Shown one piece after another: positions 40,527 to 48,764 of a stretch of DNA of 64,000 bases (position 1 is the stretch's first letter; every line of letters begins with the position of its first letter). A program made the translations under genes and the position numbers. The notes beneath the pieces were generated by a model. The model saw only the letters and a list, made by a program, of their open reading frames with translations, was not told the origin of the DNA and searched no databases. Origin of the DNA: Kurthia populi (lineage in GTDB: Bacteria; Bacillota; Bacilli; Bacillales_A; Planococcaceae); NCBI RefSeq assembly GCF_042686175.1, contig NZ_JBHUOR010000143.1, forward strand, positions 1 through 64,000, written 5' to 3'.

Positions 40527-42473
40527 TTATAATTCTGTATTCGCATGCATCAACGCTTCTGCCTCTTGCCACGGCACGACATAGCCTTTTCCGTGACTGC
40601 AAAAAATAGAGTTTGATGTATAATTTGGGTCTGCTTGTTTATCATAGCCAATCCGTTCAATGACCTCTTCGGTATTATGACAGCGATCATAGCCATCAAA
40701 TACGAGACGGATGCTCCCTTTACCATTTGTATAGGCTGCAAACTGTGTCGGATACGTTAAAAAGCTCGCCACTGGTACTCGCGCATGAATCGTTACATAT
40801 TCTCCTTCTGTAAACGGCGCGTCAAAAGTGCCACTTGCCATCTGTAAATCGCTCATCATACGGCCCATATGGTCGATATGTGCACGCATGACAACGGCAT
40901 AATATGGCTCTAACAACACATTTTCTACTTGTTCTAGGCCTTGTCGCAATGCACGATGAGTCGCCTCGCGGAAATCGCCGCTCTCTGTATGCTTTATATG
41001 TGCCTTCCCTGTCACAAGTGTCACGATTATATCTGTTACAGCAGAGCCTGTCAGTAAACCATGATGCGCACGTTCAAGCACATGCTTTTGAATCAGGTTT
41101 TGCTGACCGACGAGTAAATCATCTGCATGGCATTCATTGATAAAGGTGATGCCCTGTCCGCGTGGCGCTGGCTCCATGCGTAAATGCACTTCTGCATAAT
41201 GCTTCAACGGCTCAAAATGACCATAGCCCTTTGTCGATGTAAAAATCGTTTCTTTATAAATAATCGTTGGTGCCTCAAACTGCACCATTAATTGAAAGCG
41301 TTCTGCTAGCACTTGTTGCAATACTTCAAGCTGAATGACGCCCATAATATGCAGATGAATTTCCTGCAACGCTTCTTGCCACACAATTTCAAGCGATGGG
41401 TCTTCCGCCTCGAGCAAGCGGAAATAGCGTAGCATTTCCTTCGGCGAAACACCGTCTTCAAACACCACACGAGATTGTAAAGTCGGTACTAAGCTCGGTG
41501 CCTTATACGATACCGCGTCGCCAAATGTCGTACCAATAACGGCGTTCTTCAAGCCATAAATCCCGACGCTTTGTCCGGCGATGGCTTCTTGAAGTTGCTC
41601 AAATTTCTCCCCATTATATAAGCGAATTTGCCCTACCTTCATCATTTCACCATCGATTTCGAGTGCTTTACGTGCTTTTAAACGACCCGCATCGATTTTC
41701 AAATAGGCAATACGCTGACCCTTTTCGTCATGGCGGACTTTATAGACACGCGCTGCAAACGGTGCAGCCGCGTCATAATTTGTAGCCGTTAAGCGGTCAA
41801 AATGCTGTAAAAACGTTGAAATACCCTCATCTTGTAATGCTGAGCCGTAATGGACCGGGAATACTCGCTCGTCACGAATCATCTGGCAAAGTGCCGCTTC
41901 AAACACATCGCGCGTATAGCCGGTCTCAAAATAACGCTCCATTAACGTATCATCAAGTGCCGCAACAGCCTCTGCTAATGGCTCATCCATCTCTTTTGTC
42001 AAATGATTCGTTAATACGACCGTATTCGGCGTCAGCAATGCGTGAATACTTGCAATAGCCTTGTCTAAATTAGCGCCTTCTCTATCCATTTTATTAATAA
42101 AGAAAAACGTCGGAATATGGTGTTTTCGAAGTAATTGCCACACCGTTTCCGTATGTCCCTCAACACCATCTACGGCATCAACGAGCACTACTGCATAATC
42201 GAGCACTTGAATGGCGCGCTCCATTTCTGGTGAGAAGTCGACGTGTCCGGGTGTATCAATCATCGTATATGTATTGTTGTTATACGTAAAAATCCCTTGC
42301 TCCGCAAAGACGGTAATGCCTCGTTCACGTTCAATTGGGTGCAAATCTAAAAAAGCATTTTGATGATCGACACGACCACGTGCCTGAATACCTTGACCAT
42401 AATATAAAATTTGTTCCGAAAAAGTTGTTTTTCCGGTATCTACATGCGCAAATATCCCGAACGTTTTATACAT
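40527..42473 (-). CDS. Tet(M)-like ribosomal-protection-type translation GTPase
   Basis: 648 residues, the length of Tet(M)/Tet(O) (639-641). G1 AHVDTGKTT at 9-17, G3 DTPGHVDF at 73-80, and G4 NKMD at 127-130; EF-G-like domains II-V follow, ending in SIFCSHGKGYVVPWQEAEALM. The pattern is that of the ribosomal-protection branch of EF-G, rather than EF-G itself. Many soil Firmicutes carry chromosomal paralogues that are not proven tetracycline-resistance genes. No mobile-element marks and no attenuation leader like tet(M) are seen here. So I call it a family member, not a resistance gene. Confidence 0.85.
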   Translation of the reverse strand: MYKTFGIFAHVDTGKTTFSEQILYYGQGIQARGRVDHQNAFLDLHPIERERGITVFAEQGIFTYNNNTYTMIDTPGHVDFSPEMERAIQVLDYAVVLVDAVDGVEGHTETVWQLLRKHHIPTFFFINKMDREGANLDKAIASIHALLTPNTVVLTNHLTKEMDEPLAEAVAALDDTLMERYFETGYTRDVFEAALCQMIRDERVFPVHYGSALQDEGISTFLQHFDRLTATNYDAAAPFAARVYKVRHDEKGQRIAYLKIDAGRLKARKALEIDGEMMKVGQIRLYNGEKFEQLQEAIAGQSVGIYGLKNAVIGTTFGDAVSYKAPSLVPTLQSRVVFEDGVSPKEMLRYFRLLEAEDPSLEIVWQEALQEIHLHIMGVIQLEVLQQVLAERFQLMVQFEAPTIIYKETIFTSTKGYGHFEPLKHYAEVHLRMEPAPRGQGITFINECHADDLLVGQQNLIQKHVLERAHHGLLTGSAVTDIIVTLVTGKAHIKHTESGDFREATHRALRQGLEQVENVLLEPYYAVVMRAHIDHMGRMMSDLQMASGTFDAPFTEGEYVTIHARVPVASFLTYPTQFAAYTNGKGSIRLVFDGYDRCHNTEEVIERIGYDKQADPNYTSNSIFCSHGKGYVVPWQEAEALMHANTEL

Positions 42474-42602
42474 GTTATCGTCCTCATTTCCTTGAAACTG
42501 CTTTTATTATAGCACTTCTCTTCTCGAAGCATAAACCGTCTAGAAAAAGGGTAATCTAAAGATATACTTCCATATGACGAATACTAAGGAGGCGGTTTAT
42601 AG

Positions 42603-42983
42603 ATGATGGTAGGGGATACGTTTTCAGCGAAGCGAACATTTACACGCGGTGACGTATTTGCATTTAGTAATATTACCGGCGATTTCGGTTCATTGCATAC
42701 GATGCCGGATAGTCGTGGGCGTGTCCGGGTACACAGTTTATTAATTGCCAGCATTGCTACTAAAATTGGCGGCGACCTTAATTTCTTTTCAGAAACACTT
42801 GACCATACATTTATGAAGGCAGTTTATACGGGCGATGAAGTGACTTGTAAAATTACGATAACGAGCGTTACCTCTCTTGATAATTCGTTCCATGTCGAGA
42901 TGGCGCTTATTTTTAAAAATGCCGAAAATGAAACCGTCGCCACAGGCAATGGTAGTGGCTTTATCCCGAAAAATATATCCTAA
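42603..42983 (+). CDS. MaoC-like hotdog dehydratase family protein
   Basis: 126 residues, single hotdog domain. It starts VGDTFSAKRTFTRGDVFAFSNITGDFGSLHTMPDSRGR, matching the hydratase-2 motif (F-x-x-x-T-G-D-x-N-P-x-H) except that the usual NP is GS. The Asp and His of the catalytic pair are kept. The usual helix (VHSLLIASIATKIGG) and DHTFMKAVYTGDEVTCKITI follow. It may act on a 3-hydroxyacyl or enoyl thioester, but loss of NP makes activity uncertain. AGGAGG precedes ATG-ATG, and a terminator follows. Confidence 0.8.
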   Translation: MMVGDTFSAKRTFTRGDVFAFSNITGDFGSLHTMPDSRGRVRVHSLLIASIATKIGGDLNFFSETLDHTFMKAVYTGDEVTCKITITSVTSLDNSFHVEMALIFKNAENETVATGNGSGFIPKNIS

Positions 42984-42984
42984 T

Positions 42985-43020
42985 AAAAAAGCTTCTCGCG
43001 CCAGTACGCAAGAAGCTTTT
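42985..43020. terminator. Bidirectional terminator
   Basis: AAAAGCTTCTCGCG / CGCaAGAAGCTTTT, U-tracts on both sides, between converging genes. Confidence 0.88.
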
Positions 43021-43023
43021 CTA

Positions 43024-43881
43024 TTAGTTTAAACTTAAAAATTCCTTTAAATCATTCATACGTAGTGTCGCCTCATGTACCCCAAGACGATAATTCGCTC
43101 GCATTTTCACAACATCCTTCTCCATGCCCTCAATGCCATATGGCGGGCGGAAAATAAATGCTTTGCCTTCACGTTCAAGCTGCTCACATTTTGCAACCGT
43201 TTCATTGTAGCGATCCACACGTTCTAGCATGACATCGACTAGCTTCGGATATTTTTTACGCATTAGCTGCATTGCTGCTTTTGTTTGGCGGTCCATCGTT
43301 TTGTAATAACCTTTTGGACGCGTTAAGACGATAACATGCTTCTCATATCCCTCATCAATGGCATGTTGCACTGGAATCGGGTCTGCTAATCCACCGTCAT
43401 AATACGGCACGCCATTTAATTTAATTTCCGGAAACATGACCGGAATCGCACAAGTAGCACGCAACAACTGACTATCAGTATCCATCGTCTGTACGTCCAT
43501 AAATTCTACTTCACCAGTATTAGCATTTGTCACGCCCGCAAGCGCTGTGCCTTCGTAGCTACGGAATGTTTGCCAATCAAATAATTCAAGCTGATTTGGC
43601 AACACATTCCAACCAAAGTCTAACCCAAATAATGAGCGTTCTGTTAAGAAGTTTCGCATACCTACATAACGCTTATCATGTCGATACTCCGTAAAGACGC
43701 GCATCGTACGCTCAGGCTGCTTTGAAATATAGGAGCATAAATTAATTGCCCCCGCTGAAATCCCAATAATATAGGGCATCATAATCTCTTCGCGTAATAA
43801 GGCATCCAGTACACCGCTTGTATAAATGGTGCGGAATGTACCCCCTTCTAAAATCAAACTCGTTTCGTTCACTGTCGCCAC
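43024..43881 (-). CDS. Patatin-like phospholipase family protein
   Basis: 285 residues. The oxyanion motif LEGGTFRTIYTSGVLDALL is at the start, the nucleophile serine in GISAGAINLCSY (G-x-S-x-G), and the catalytic Asp in YYDGGLADPIPVQ. This is the RssA/YjjU-like cytoplasmic patatin group. It may deacylate phospholipids or related esters; the physiological role is unclear. It starts with a GTG; a GTG three codons further in (43872) has the better-spaced AAGGGA and may be the true start. Confidence 0.88.
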   Translation of the reverse strand: MATVNETSLILEGGTFRTIYTSGVLDALLREEIMMPYIIGISAGAINLCSYISKQPERTMRVFTEYRHDKRYVGMRNFLTERSLFGLDFGWNVLPNQLELFDWQTFRSYEGTALAGVTNANTGEVEFMDVQTMDTDSQLLRATCAIPVMFPEIKLNGVPYYDGGLADPIPVQHAIDEGYEKHVIVLTRPKGYYKTMDRQTKAAMQLMRKKYPKLVDVMLERVDRYNETVAKCEQLEREGKAFIFRPPYGIEGMEKDVVKMRANYRLGVHEATLRMNDLKEFLSLN

Positions 43882-43972
43882 TTCCCTTATTTTTCTGCCT
43901 ATTTATCGTACACTAAATGTGAAAAACTGTCATATTGTTTTCGTATAAATATGCTTTTCATTTTTGTCCATC

Positions 43973-44013
43973 AAAAAACACTTCCAAAGCTTGCTCCTTG
44001 AAAGTGTCTTTTT
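43973..44013 (-). terminator. Terminator after metA
   Basis: ACACTTtCAAgG / CtTTGgAAGTGT hairpin with a 7-nt loop, followed by a U-run on the minus strand, about 30 nt past the stop of metA. Confidence 0.82.
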
Positions 44014-44040
44014 CTGTTCTCTTTTTAGTTTTTCATCTAT

Positions 44041-44988
44041 TTATAAACAGGAAGACGTTAGCGAATGATTTTCTCCTTTGTCTACCCAATCATATGGCGT
44101 TTCTTGGTATACATAGTAATTTAACCAGTTTGAAAATAATAAATGCGTATGTGAACGCCATGTATTACGCGGTTTTTTCGTTGGGTCATCTTCAGGGAAA
44201 TAATGTTTTGGTAGTTCTGGATTTAAGCCCCGTGCGACATCGCGCTCATACTCTAATGCTAGCGTATCCGCATCATATTCTAAATGCCCGGTCACGAGCA
44301 CATGACGTTCATCTTTTGAAATCATTAAAAAAGCACCTGCTTCATCTGATTCGGATAATAATTCAATGTCTGGATGATTTTTTACCGCTTCCGTTGATAT
44401 CGATGTATTACGCGAGTGCGGTGCTGGGTAAATGTCGTCAAAGCCACGAATTAGTTTCACAGTGCTATCATATACTTCATGGTCAAAAATACCAGAGCAC
44501 TTCGTTTCAAGTGGGTATTTTCCAATGCCATAATAATGATACAGTGCTGCTTGTGCGCCCCAACAAATATGCATCGTTGACGTCACATGCTCCTGTGCCC
44601 AGTCCAAAATTTCTTTATGCTCCTCCCAGAAATCGACCTCATCAAACTCAAATAATTCAATGGGTGCACCGGTGATGATCATGCCATCATACCGATCTTT
44701 TTTGATTTCATGAAATGTTGAATAAAATGTTTCTAAATGTGATTTTGACACATTTTTTGACTCATGTGTTGCGGTATTTAAGAACGTGACATTCACTTGT
44801 AGTGGTGTATTTCCTAATAAACGTAACAGCTGTAATTCTGTTTTTTCTTTTTCAGGCATTAAGTTGAAAATTAAAATATTTAATGGACGAATATTTTGGC
44901 TCTTTGAGCGCTCCTCCTCCATAACGAAAATCTTCTCTTCTTTTAATCGTTCTGTTGCCGGTAAATATTGTGGAATGTTAATTGGCAT
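44041..44988 (-). CDS. metA: Homoserine O-acetyltransferase (MetA type)
   Basis: 315 residues from the ATG at 44988, with GAGGGGG upstream; the open frame reaches 45048 into the riboswitch terminator. It is MetA, not MetX: PLNILIFNLMPEKEKTELQLLRLLGN, catalytic Cys142 in TMHICWGAQAALYH, SGIFDHEV, and the Glu in VTGHLEYD. Residue 111, which sets acyl-CoA choice in this family, is Glu (TGAPIELFEF) rather than the Gly of E. coli, so acetyl-CoA is the likely donor, as shown for B. cereus MetA. It activates homoserine for methionine synthesis. A SAM-I riboswitch controls it. Confidence 0.95.
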   Translation of the reverse strand: MPINIPQYLPATERLKEEKIFVMEEERSKSQNIRPLNILIFNLMPEKEKTELQLLRLLGNTPLQVNVTFLNTATHESKNVSKSHLETFYSTFHEIKKDRYDGMIITGAPIELFEFDEVDFWEEHKEILDWAQEHVTSTMHICWGAQAALYHYYGIGKYPLETKCSGIFDHEVYDSTVKLIRGFDDIYPAPHSRNTSISTEAVKNHPDIELLSESDEAGAFLMISKDERHVLVTGHLEYDADTLALEYERDVARGLNPELPKHYFPEDDPTKKPRNTWRSHTHLLFSNWLNYYVYQETPYDWVDKGENHSLTSSCL

Positions 44989-45011
44989 GTTCCTGAACCC
45001 CCTCAAATTCG

Positions 45012-45163
45012 TAAAAAAAGCCCTTCTTAATAAAAATAAGAAGGGCAATTTATCCGTTTCTTATCTTCCAAGTACAAAACTTGTAGGAGTTAGCACCTTT
45101 CTACTAGTGTAGAGGTTGCTGAAGCGTCGTCGGGCCTTTTCCCTCGGCTTCTCTTGATAAGAC
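45012..45163 (-). promoter_or_regulatory. SAM-I (S-box) riboswitch of metA
   Basis: On the minus strand CTTATCAAGAGAAGCCGAGGGA, GGCCCGACGACGCTTCAGCAACC, and AAGGTGCTAACTCC in outline give the S-box elements in order; the terminator GCCCTTCTTA / TTAAGAAGGGC with a U-run (45012-45046) follows before the metA start. High SAM should favour termination. Confidence 0.95.
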
Positions 45164-45178
45164 TATGCAGTTTCAGTT

Positions 45179-45207
45179 ATCATAGCAAAATTCCAAATAC
45201 TTTGCAA
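45179..45207 (-). promoter_or_regulatory. Promoter of the metA leader
   Basis: TTGCAA (45202-45207) and TATGAT (45179-45184) are 17 nt apart on the minus strand, just upstream of the S-box. Confidence 0.6.
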
Positions 45208-45229
45208 ACTTTTCTGAAAAAATAGAATA

Positions 45230-46849
45230 TTATTCATAGGATACTTGTTTTTCGAGCTGGTATTTTTGAATCTTACGCACAAGTGTCGACTGATTACAGC
45301 CTAATGCCTTCGCTGTTTGACGAATGCTAGGGTATTGTCCGAGCGCCTCTTTAATCACTTTTCGCTCAAAGGCATCCACTTGATTTTTTAGTGTCTGATT
45401 CTGATCATAAATAGGCGTTTGTGTAAACGTATCATCGACTAACGGCACTGGATTATGCTGTTGATACTCCGGCTTTTGAAATTCTCGCTGAATGTATTGC
45501 AGGGTAATGGTCGACTGCTGCGTTAATAAACTAACGCGTTCAATAAAATTTTTCAGCTGACGAATATTTCCCGGCCAATAATACTGCGTAAGACGGTCGA
45601 CTGCTGCTTCCTCAATCGTACGCTCAATGCTATATTTCTCCATTACTAAATGTAAAAATCGGTATGCAAGCGGTGCAATATCCTCCTTACGTTCACGCAG
45701 TGGTGGAATACGTAGCGGAATAATATTTAAACGATAAAATAAATCCTCGCGAAATTCACCGCGCTGCACCATATCATATAAATTACGATTCGTTGCGGTA
45801 ATGATCCGCACATCCACTGGAATCGGTTTAATCCCTCCTACACGGGTGATTTCTGATTCTTGTAATACGCGTAGTAGCTTTACTTGTAGCGATAATGGCA
45901 TCTCGCCAATTTCATCGAGGAAAAGTGTACCTCCAGAGGCAAGTTCAAAAAGACCAGGTTTCCCTGTTTTATTCGCCCCAGTAAACGCACCACCCATATA
46001 GCCAAAAAGCTCCGACTCTAATAAATTTTCTGGAATAGCACCGCAATTGACCGTAATCATCGGTTTTTGTGCACGGTGACTTCGCTGATGAATTAATTTC
46101 GTTAATTCTTCCTTACCTGCACCTGATTCCCCCGAAATAAGTACCGTCGAATCGACGTTGGCAATGCGTGTGGCTTTTTCAATCACTTGGCGCATCGCTT
46201 TAGAAACAGCAATCAAGCTCGTTGAAGATTGTTGCTTTAATGCTTCAAGTTGTTCCTTATACTGTGCACTCTGTGACTCTAAGCGTTCAATCGTGCGCTC
46301 CATGTCACGTAGTTCAGTCATTTCACGTGAATTGGCGACAACATATTCCACATTGCCCGCCTCATCAAAAATCGGTAGCGCCGTTACTAATACGACATGT
46401 CCATTGGCGAATGTTTGCACGATGTCTTCCCGCTTTTTCGATTTTAGCACTTTCATGGTCACCGACTCATTCATAATGCCGCGTTCAACAAATTCCATCA
46501 CTGGTAAATAGCGTGCATCGACCTCAAACATCTTGCGATCGGCTTCATTTTGAAAAACGATAATGCCATCTGAATTACAGATTGTCAATCCATCACTAAC
46601 CGAGTTCAACACATGTTCGATAAATTGCCACGATGTCGTCATCTCTTTATCGTGAATAATAAATAAATACGATGCTTCAAGTTCAATAATATGTACAAAG
46701 CAATGTTCTAAATCCAAATAGGTTTGTTGTTCTATACGGAATTGTTCAATAATCTCTGCATATTGCTGCGGTGGCTGCTCACTATTACTAGAAATCCACT
46801 GAAACTGGTGATCGGTCAAAATATACGTAATCAATTGTTTTAATTCCAT
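45230..46849 (-). CDS. Sigma-54-dependent enhancer-binding regulator with PAS domain
   Basis: 539 residues from the ATG at 46849 (GGAGGGG 7 nt upstream). A ~75-residue N-terminal region is followed by a PAS domain (LNSVSDGLTICNSDGIIVFQNEADRKMF), a coiled linker (RDMERTIERLESQSAQYKEQLEALKQQ), and an AAA+ domain with Walker A GESGAGKE, the GAFTGA loop that touches sigma-54, Walker B GGTLFLDEIGEM and the arginine fingers in FREDLFYRLN. A Fis-type helix-turn-helix (PSIRQTAKALGCNQSTLVRKIQKY) ends it. It most likely activates the permease gene upstream, whose promoter is a sigma-54 one. Confidence 0.93.
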   Translation of the reverse strand: MELKQLITYILTDHQFQWISSNSEQPPQQYAEIIEQFRIEQQTYLDLEHCFVHIIELEASYLFIIHDKEMTTSWQFIEHVLNSVSDGLTICNSDGIIVFQNEADRKMFEVDARYLPVMEFVERGIMNESVTMKVLKSKKREDIVQTFANGHVVLVTALPIFDEAGNVEYVVANSREMTELRDMERTIERLESQSAQYKEQLEALKQQSSTSLIAVSKAMRQVIEKATRIANVDSTVLISGESGAGKEELTKLIHQRSHRAQKPMITVNCGAIPENLLESELFGYMGGAFTGANKTGKPGLFELASGGTLFLDEIGEMPLSLQVKLLRVLQESEITRVGGIKPIPVDVRIITATNRNLYDMVQRGEFREDLFYRLNIIPLRIPPLRERKEDIAPLAYRFLHLVMEKYSIERTIEEAAVDRLTQYYWPGNIRQLKNFIERVSLLTQQSTITLQYIQREFQKPEYQQHNPVPLVDDTFTQTPIYDQNQTLKNQVDAFERKVIKEALGQYPSIRQTAKALGCNQSTLVRKIQKYQLEKQVSYE

Positions 46850-46913
46850 CGACAATCCCCTCCGAAGCCTAGCTTAACATGAACATTGTGGAAAAAAAAG
46901 CACTTGTCCGCAT

Positions 46914-46947
46914 GAAAAAACAGGAATCCCCCAGTAGGAATTCCTGC
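46914..46947 (-). terminator. Terminator after the permease gene
   Basis: CAGGAAT / ATTCCTG stem with additional loop pairing, then a U-run on the minus strand, 13 nt past the permease stop. Confidence 0.8.
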
Positions 46948-46959
46948 TATTTCCATAAG

Positions 46960-48357
46960 CTATTCTACATCTGCATTTCGTGTAGCACTTGCAGTCGTAA
47001 GCGTTGTTTTCTTCAGGCGCTCACGTAGGAAGAAGCTACCAACGACGAAAATAACGAGTATCGTACTCATATAAAACTGGGCCTGCAAAGATGAAATGAA
47101 CATCTGACAAAGATACACACCCGCAAGCATCGCAATCGTGACATACGTTAAATACGGGAATAGCCACATTTTAATCGCGAGTGGCTCTCTTTTGGTTTTT
47201 TCATACTGTTTACGGAAACGAATATGTGCGACAGCAATAAAAATATACACGATAATCATTAAGGCACCAACTGCATTACCTAAGAAGTAGAAAATAACAT
47301 CTGGCGAAATAAAGTAAAGAATGGCACAAAAGTATGCGACAACCGTACTGCCAATGATTGCAAATGTTGGTGCACTGCTTTTCTTCGATAGCTTCATAAA
47401 AATCGCTGGTGCATCACCTTTTTCAGCCATACCAAGTAGCATACGTGAACTTGTGAAAATCGCAGAGTTCATTACGGAAATAAGTGATGTAAAAATAACA
47501 ATTTGCATTAGCTGTGCAGCCATCGGAAGACCGGCCATTTCTAAAATGTTGGCGTATGGCGCTGCTAGTAGTTCCGTGTTATTCCACGGAATAATACAAA
47601 TCATAATTAATACCGAACCAACGAAGAACAATGCTAGACGATAAATAACATTATTAATAGCACGGACGATATTACGCTTTGGATCCTCTGATTCACCCGC
47701 TGCAATGGCGGCTACCTCTGCCCCGCAAATAGAGAAAATAACGAATACAATCCCTGTAAAGATTGGTAGCACACCATTTGGCGCAAAACCACCTGCCTCT
47801 TGTATAAATGCAAAGCCATTATGTTCAAACGTCGGTAACACACCAAAAATCATTAAGGCGCCGACTACTAAGAACACGATGATAGCCCCTACTTTAATAA
47901 ATGCTAACCAGTATTCAAATTCACCAAATGTTTTAACGGAGTATAAATTAATGGCTGTTAGTAGTAGCGTAATCCCTACACTACCGACCCATACTGGAAT
48001 CGACGGTACCCATGAATGCAGCATGCCACCAATAACGGCCGCTTCTAAACCTACAATGAACACCCAACTCGCCCAGTACAACCAACCAACTGTATAACCT
48101 GCCCAGCGGCCAATATAACGACTTGAATACGCTGCAAACGAGCCATTCTCTGGTTTTGTTGAAGCCATTTCACCAAGCATTCGCATAATGAAGACAATGA
48201 TTAGACAGGCCAATATGTACGAAACGATTGTAGCTGGTCCTGTTGACATAATGTTTTTCCCTGTGCCGACGAATAGTCCTGTTCCGATAATCCCACCAAT
48301 TGAAATCATCGTGATGTGACGTGTTTTTAATGTTTTGCCTAATTCTACTTGCGCCAT
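46960..48357 (-). CDS. Amino-acid permease, GABA-permease-like (APC family)
   Basis: 465 residues with twelve membrane helices. The AAT signature is present: TLKTRHITMISIGGIIGTGLFVGTG, GPATIVSYILACLIIVFIMRMLGEMA, GSFAAYSSRYIGRWAGYTVGWLYW, and ICGAEVAAIAAGESEDPKRNIVRAIN. It is close in length and pattern to B. subtilis GabP (gamma-aminobutyrate), but the substrate is not proven. GGAGG lies 9 nt before the ATG. The promoter is a perfect -24/-12 element, and the regulator gene follows downstream behind a terminator. Confidence 0.9.
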   Translation of the reverse strand: MAQVELGKTLKTRHITMISIGGIIGTGLFVGTGKNIMSTGPATIVSYILACLIIVFIMRMLGEMASTKPENGSFAAYSSRYIGRWAGYTVGWLYWASWVFIVGLEAAVIGGMLHSWVPSIPVWVGSVGITLLLTAINLYSVKTFGEFEYWLAFIKVGAIIVFLVVGALMIFGVLPTFEHNGFAFIQEAGGFAPNGVLPIFTGIVFVIFSICGAEVAAIAAGESEDPKRNIVRAINNVIYRLALFFVGSVLIMICIIPWNNTELLAAPYANILEMAGLPMAAQLMQIVIFTSLISVMNSAIFTSSRMLLGMAEKGDAPAIFMKLSKKSSAPTFAIIGSTVVAYFCAILYFISPDVIFYFLGNAVGALMIIVYIFIAVAHIRFRKQYEKTKREPLAIKMWLFPYLTYVTIAMLAGVYLCQMFISSLQAQFYMSTILVIFVVGSFFLRERLKKTTLTTASATRNADVE

Positions 48358-48395
48358 ATTCCAACACCTCCATATTTTTCCCTCAACCTTTACTA

Positions 48396-48411
48396 TGCAA
48401 TTTTCGTGCCA
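48396..48411 (-). promoter_or_regulatory. Sigma-54 (-24/-12) promoter of the permease gene
   Basis: On the minus strand TGGCACGAAAATTGCA matches TGGCAC-N5-TTGCA exactly. The GC of the -12 element is about 40 nt upstream of the permease ATG, leaving a leader of roughly 28 nt. The adjacent gene encodes a GAFTGA-type activator. Confidence 0.93.
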
Positions 48412-48764
48412 ACTTTTAAAATCACCGAAAGCGCTGTTAGAGCTTCACTTTTAAAGCAATCCTACATTTCATTACAAGCATAAAATGCAATTTTTGTTGC
48501 AAAAACGCATCATTTTTCGCGAAAACTACCTATGTTTCAATGAGATAATTATCATCCATTGTCGTTATGTATTAAATATGCTGTTTTATACTTTATTTTT
48601 ATTTTCCCCTTCTAAAAAAATGACTATTTACCATATCATTACTTGAATACGTAAAAACTAACTAGCGCATTGTTTTTTATCTATTTAGATAATTGTGACA
48701 TCTTTTAATTTCTTTATGCTAAACTTGTTCTATACTATACTGACAGCAAAGGATGTGCCCACCC
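48412..48764. promoter_or_regulatory. Regulatory stretch between permease and aminotransferase genes
   Basis: No gene over 353 bp. Near 48485-48510, ATGCAATTTTTG and CAAAAACGCAT form an imperfect palindrome about 90-110 nt upstream of the sigma-54 promoter, the usual place for an enhancer-binding site. At the other end two overlapping TATACT-like hexamers (about 48732-48742) probably belong to the aminotransferase promoter. Confidence 0.45.

Noticed and set aside
40527..42473. Acquired tetracycline-resistance gene
   Set aside because: No mobile element, no tet(M)-type attenuator and no sign of a foreign base composition; sequence pattern is only family-level.
43935..44675. 246-codon open frame on the plus strand
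   Set aside because: It lies antisense to metA, which is fully supported by motifs, riboswitch and terminator. The translated frame is Leu/His-rich shadow sequence without a ribosome site.
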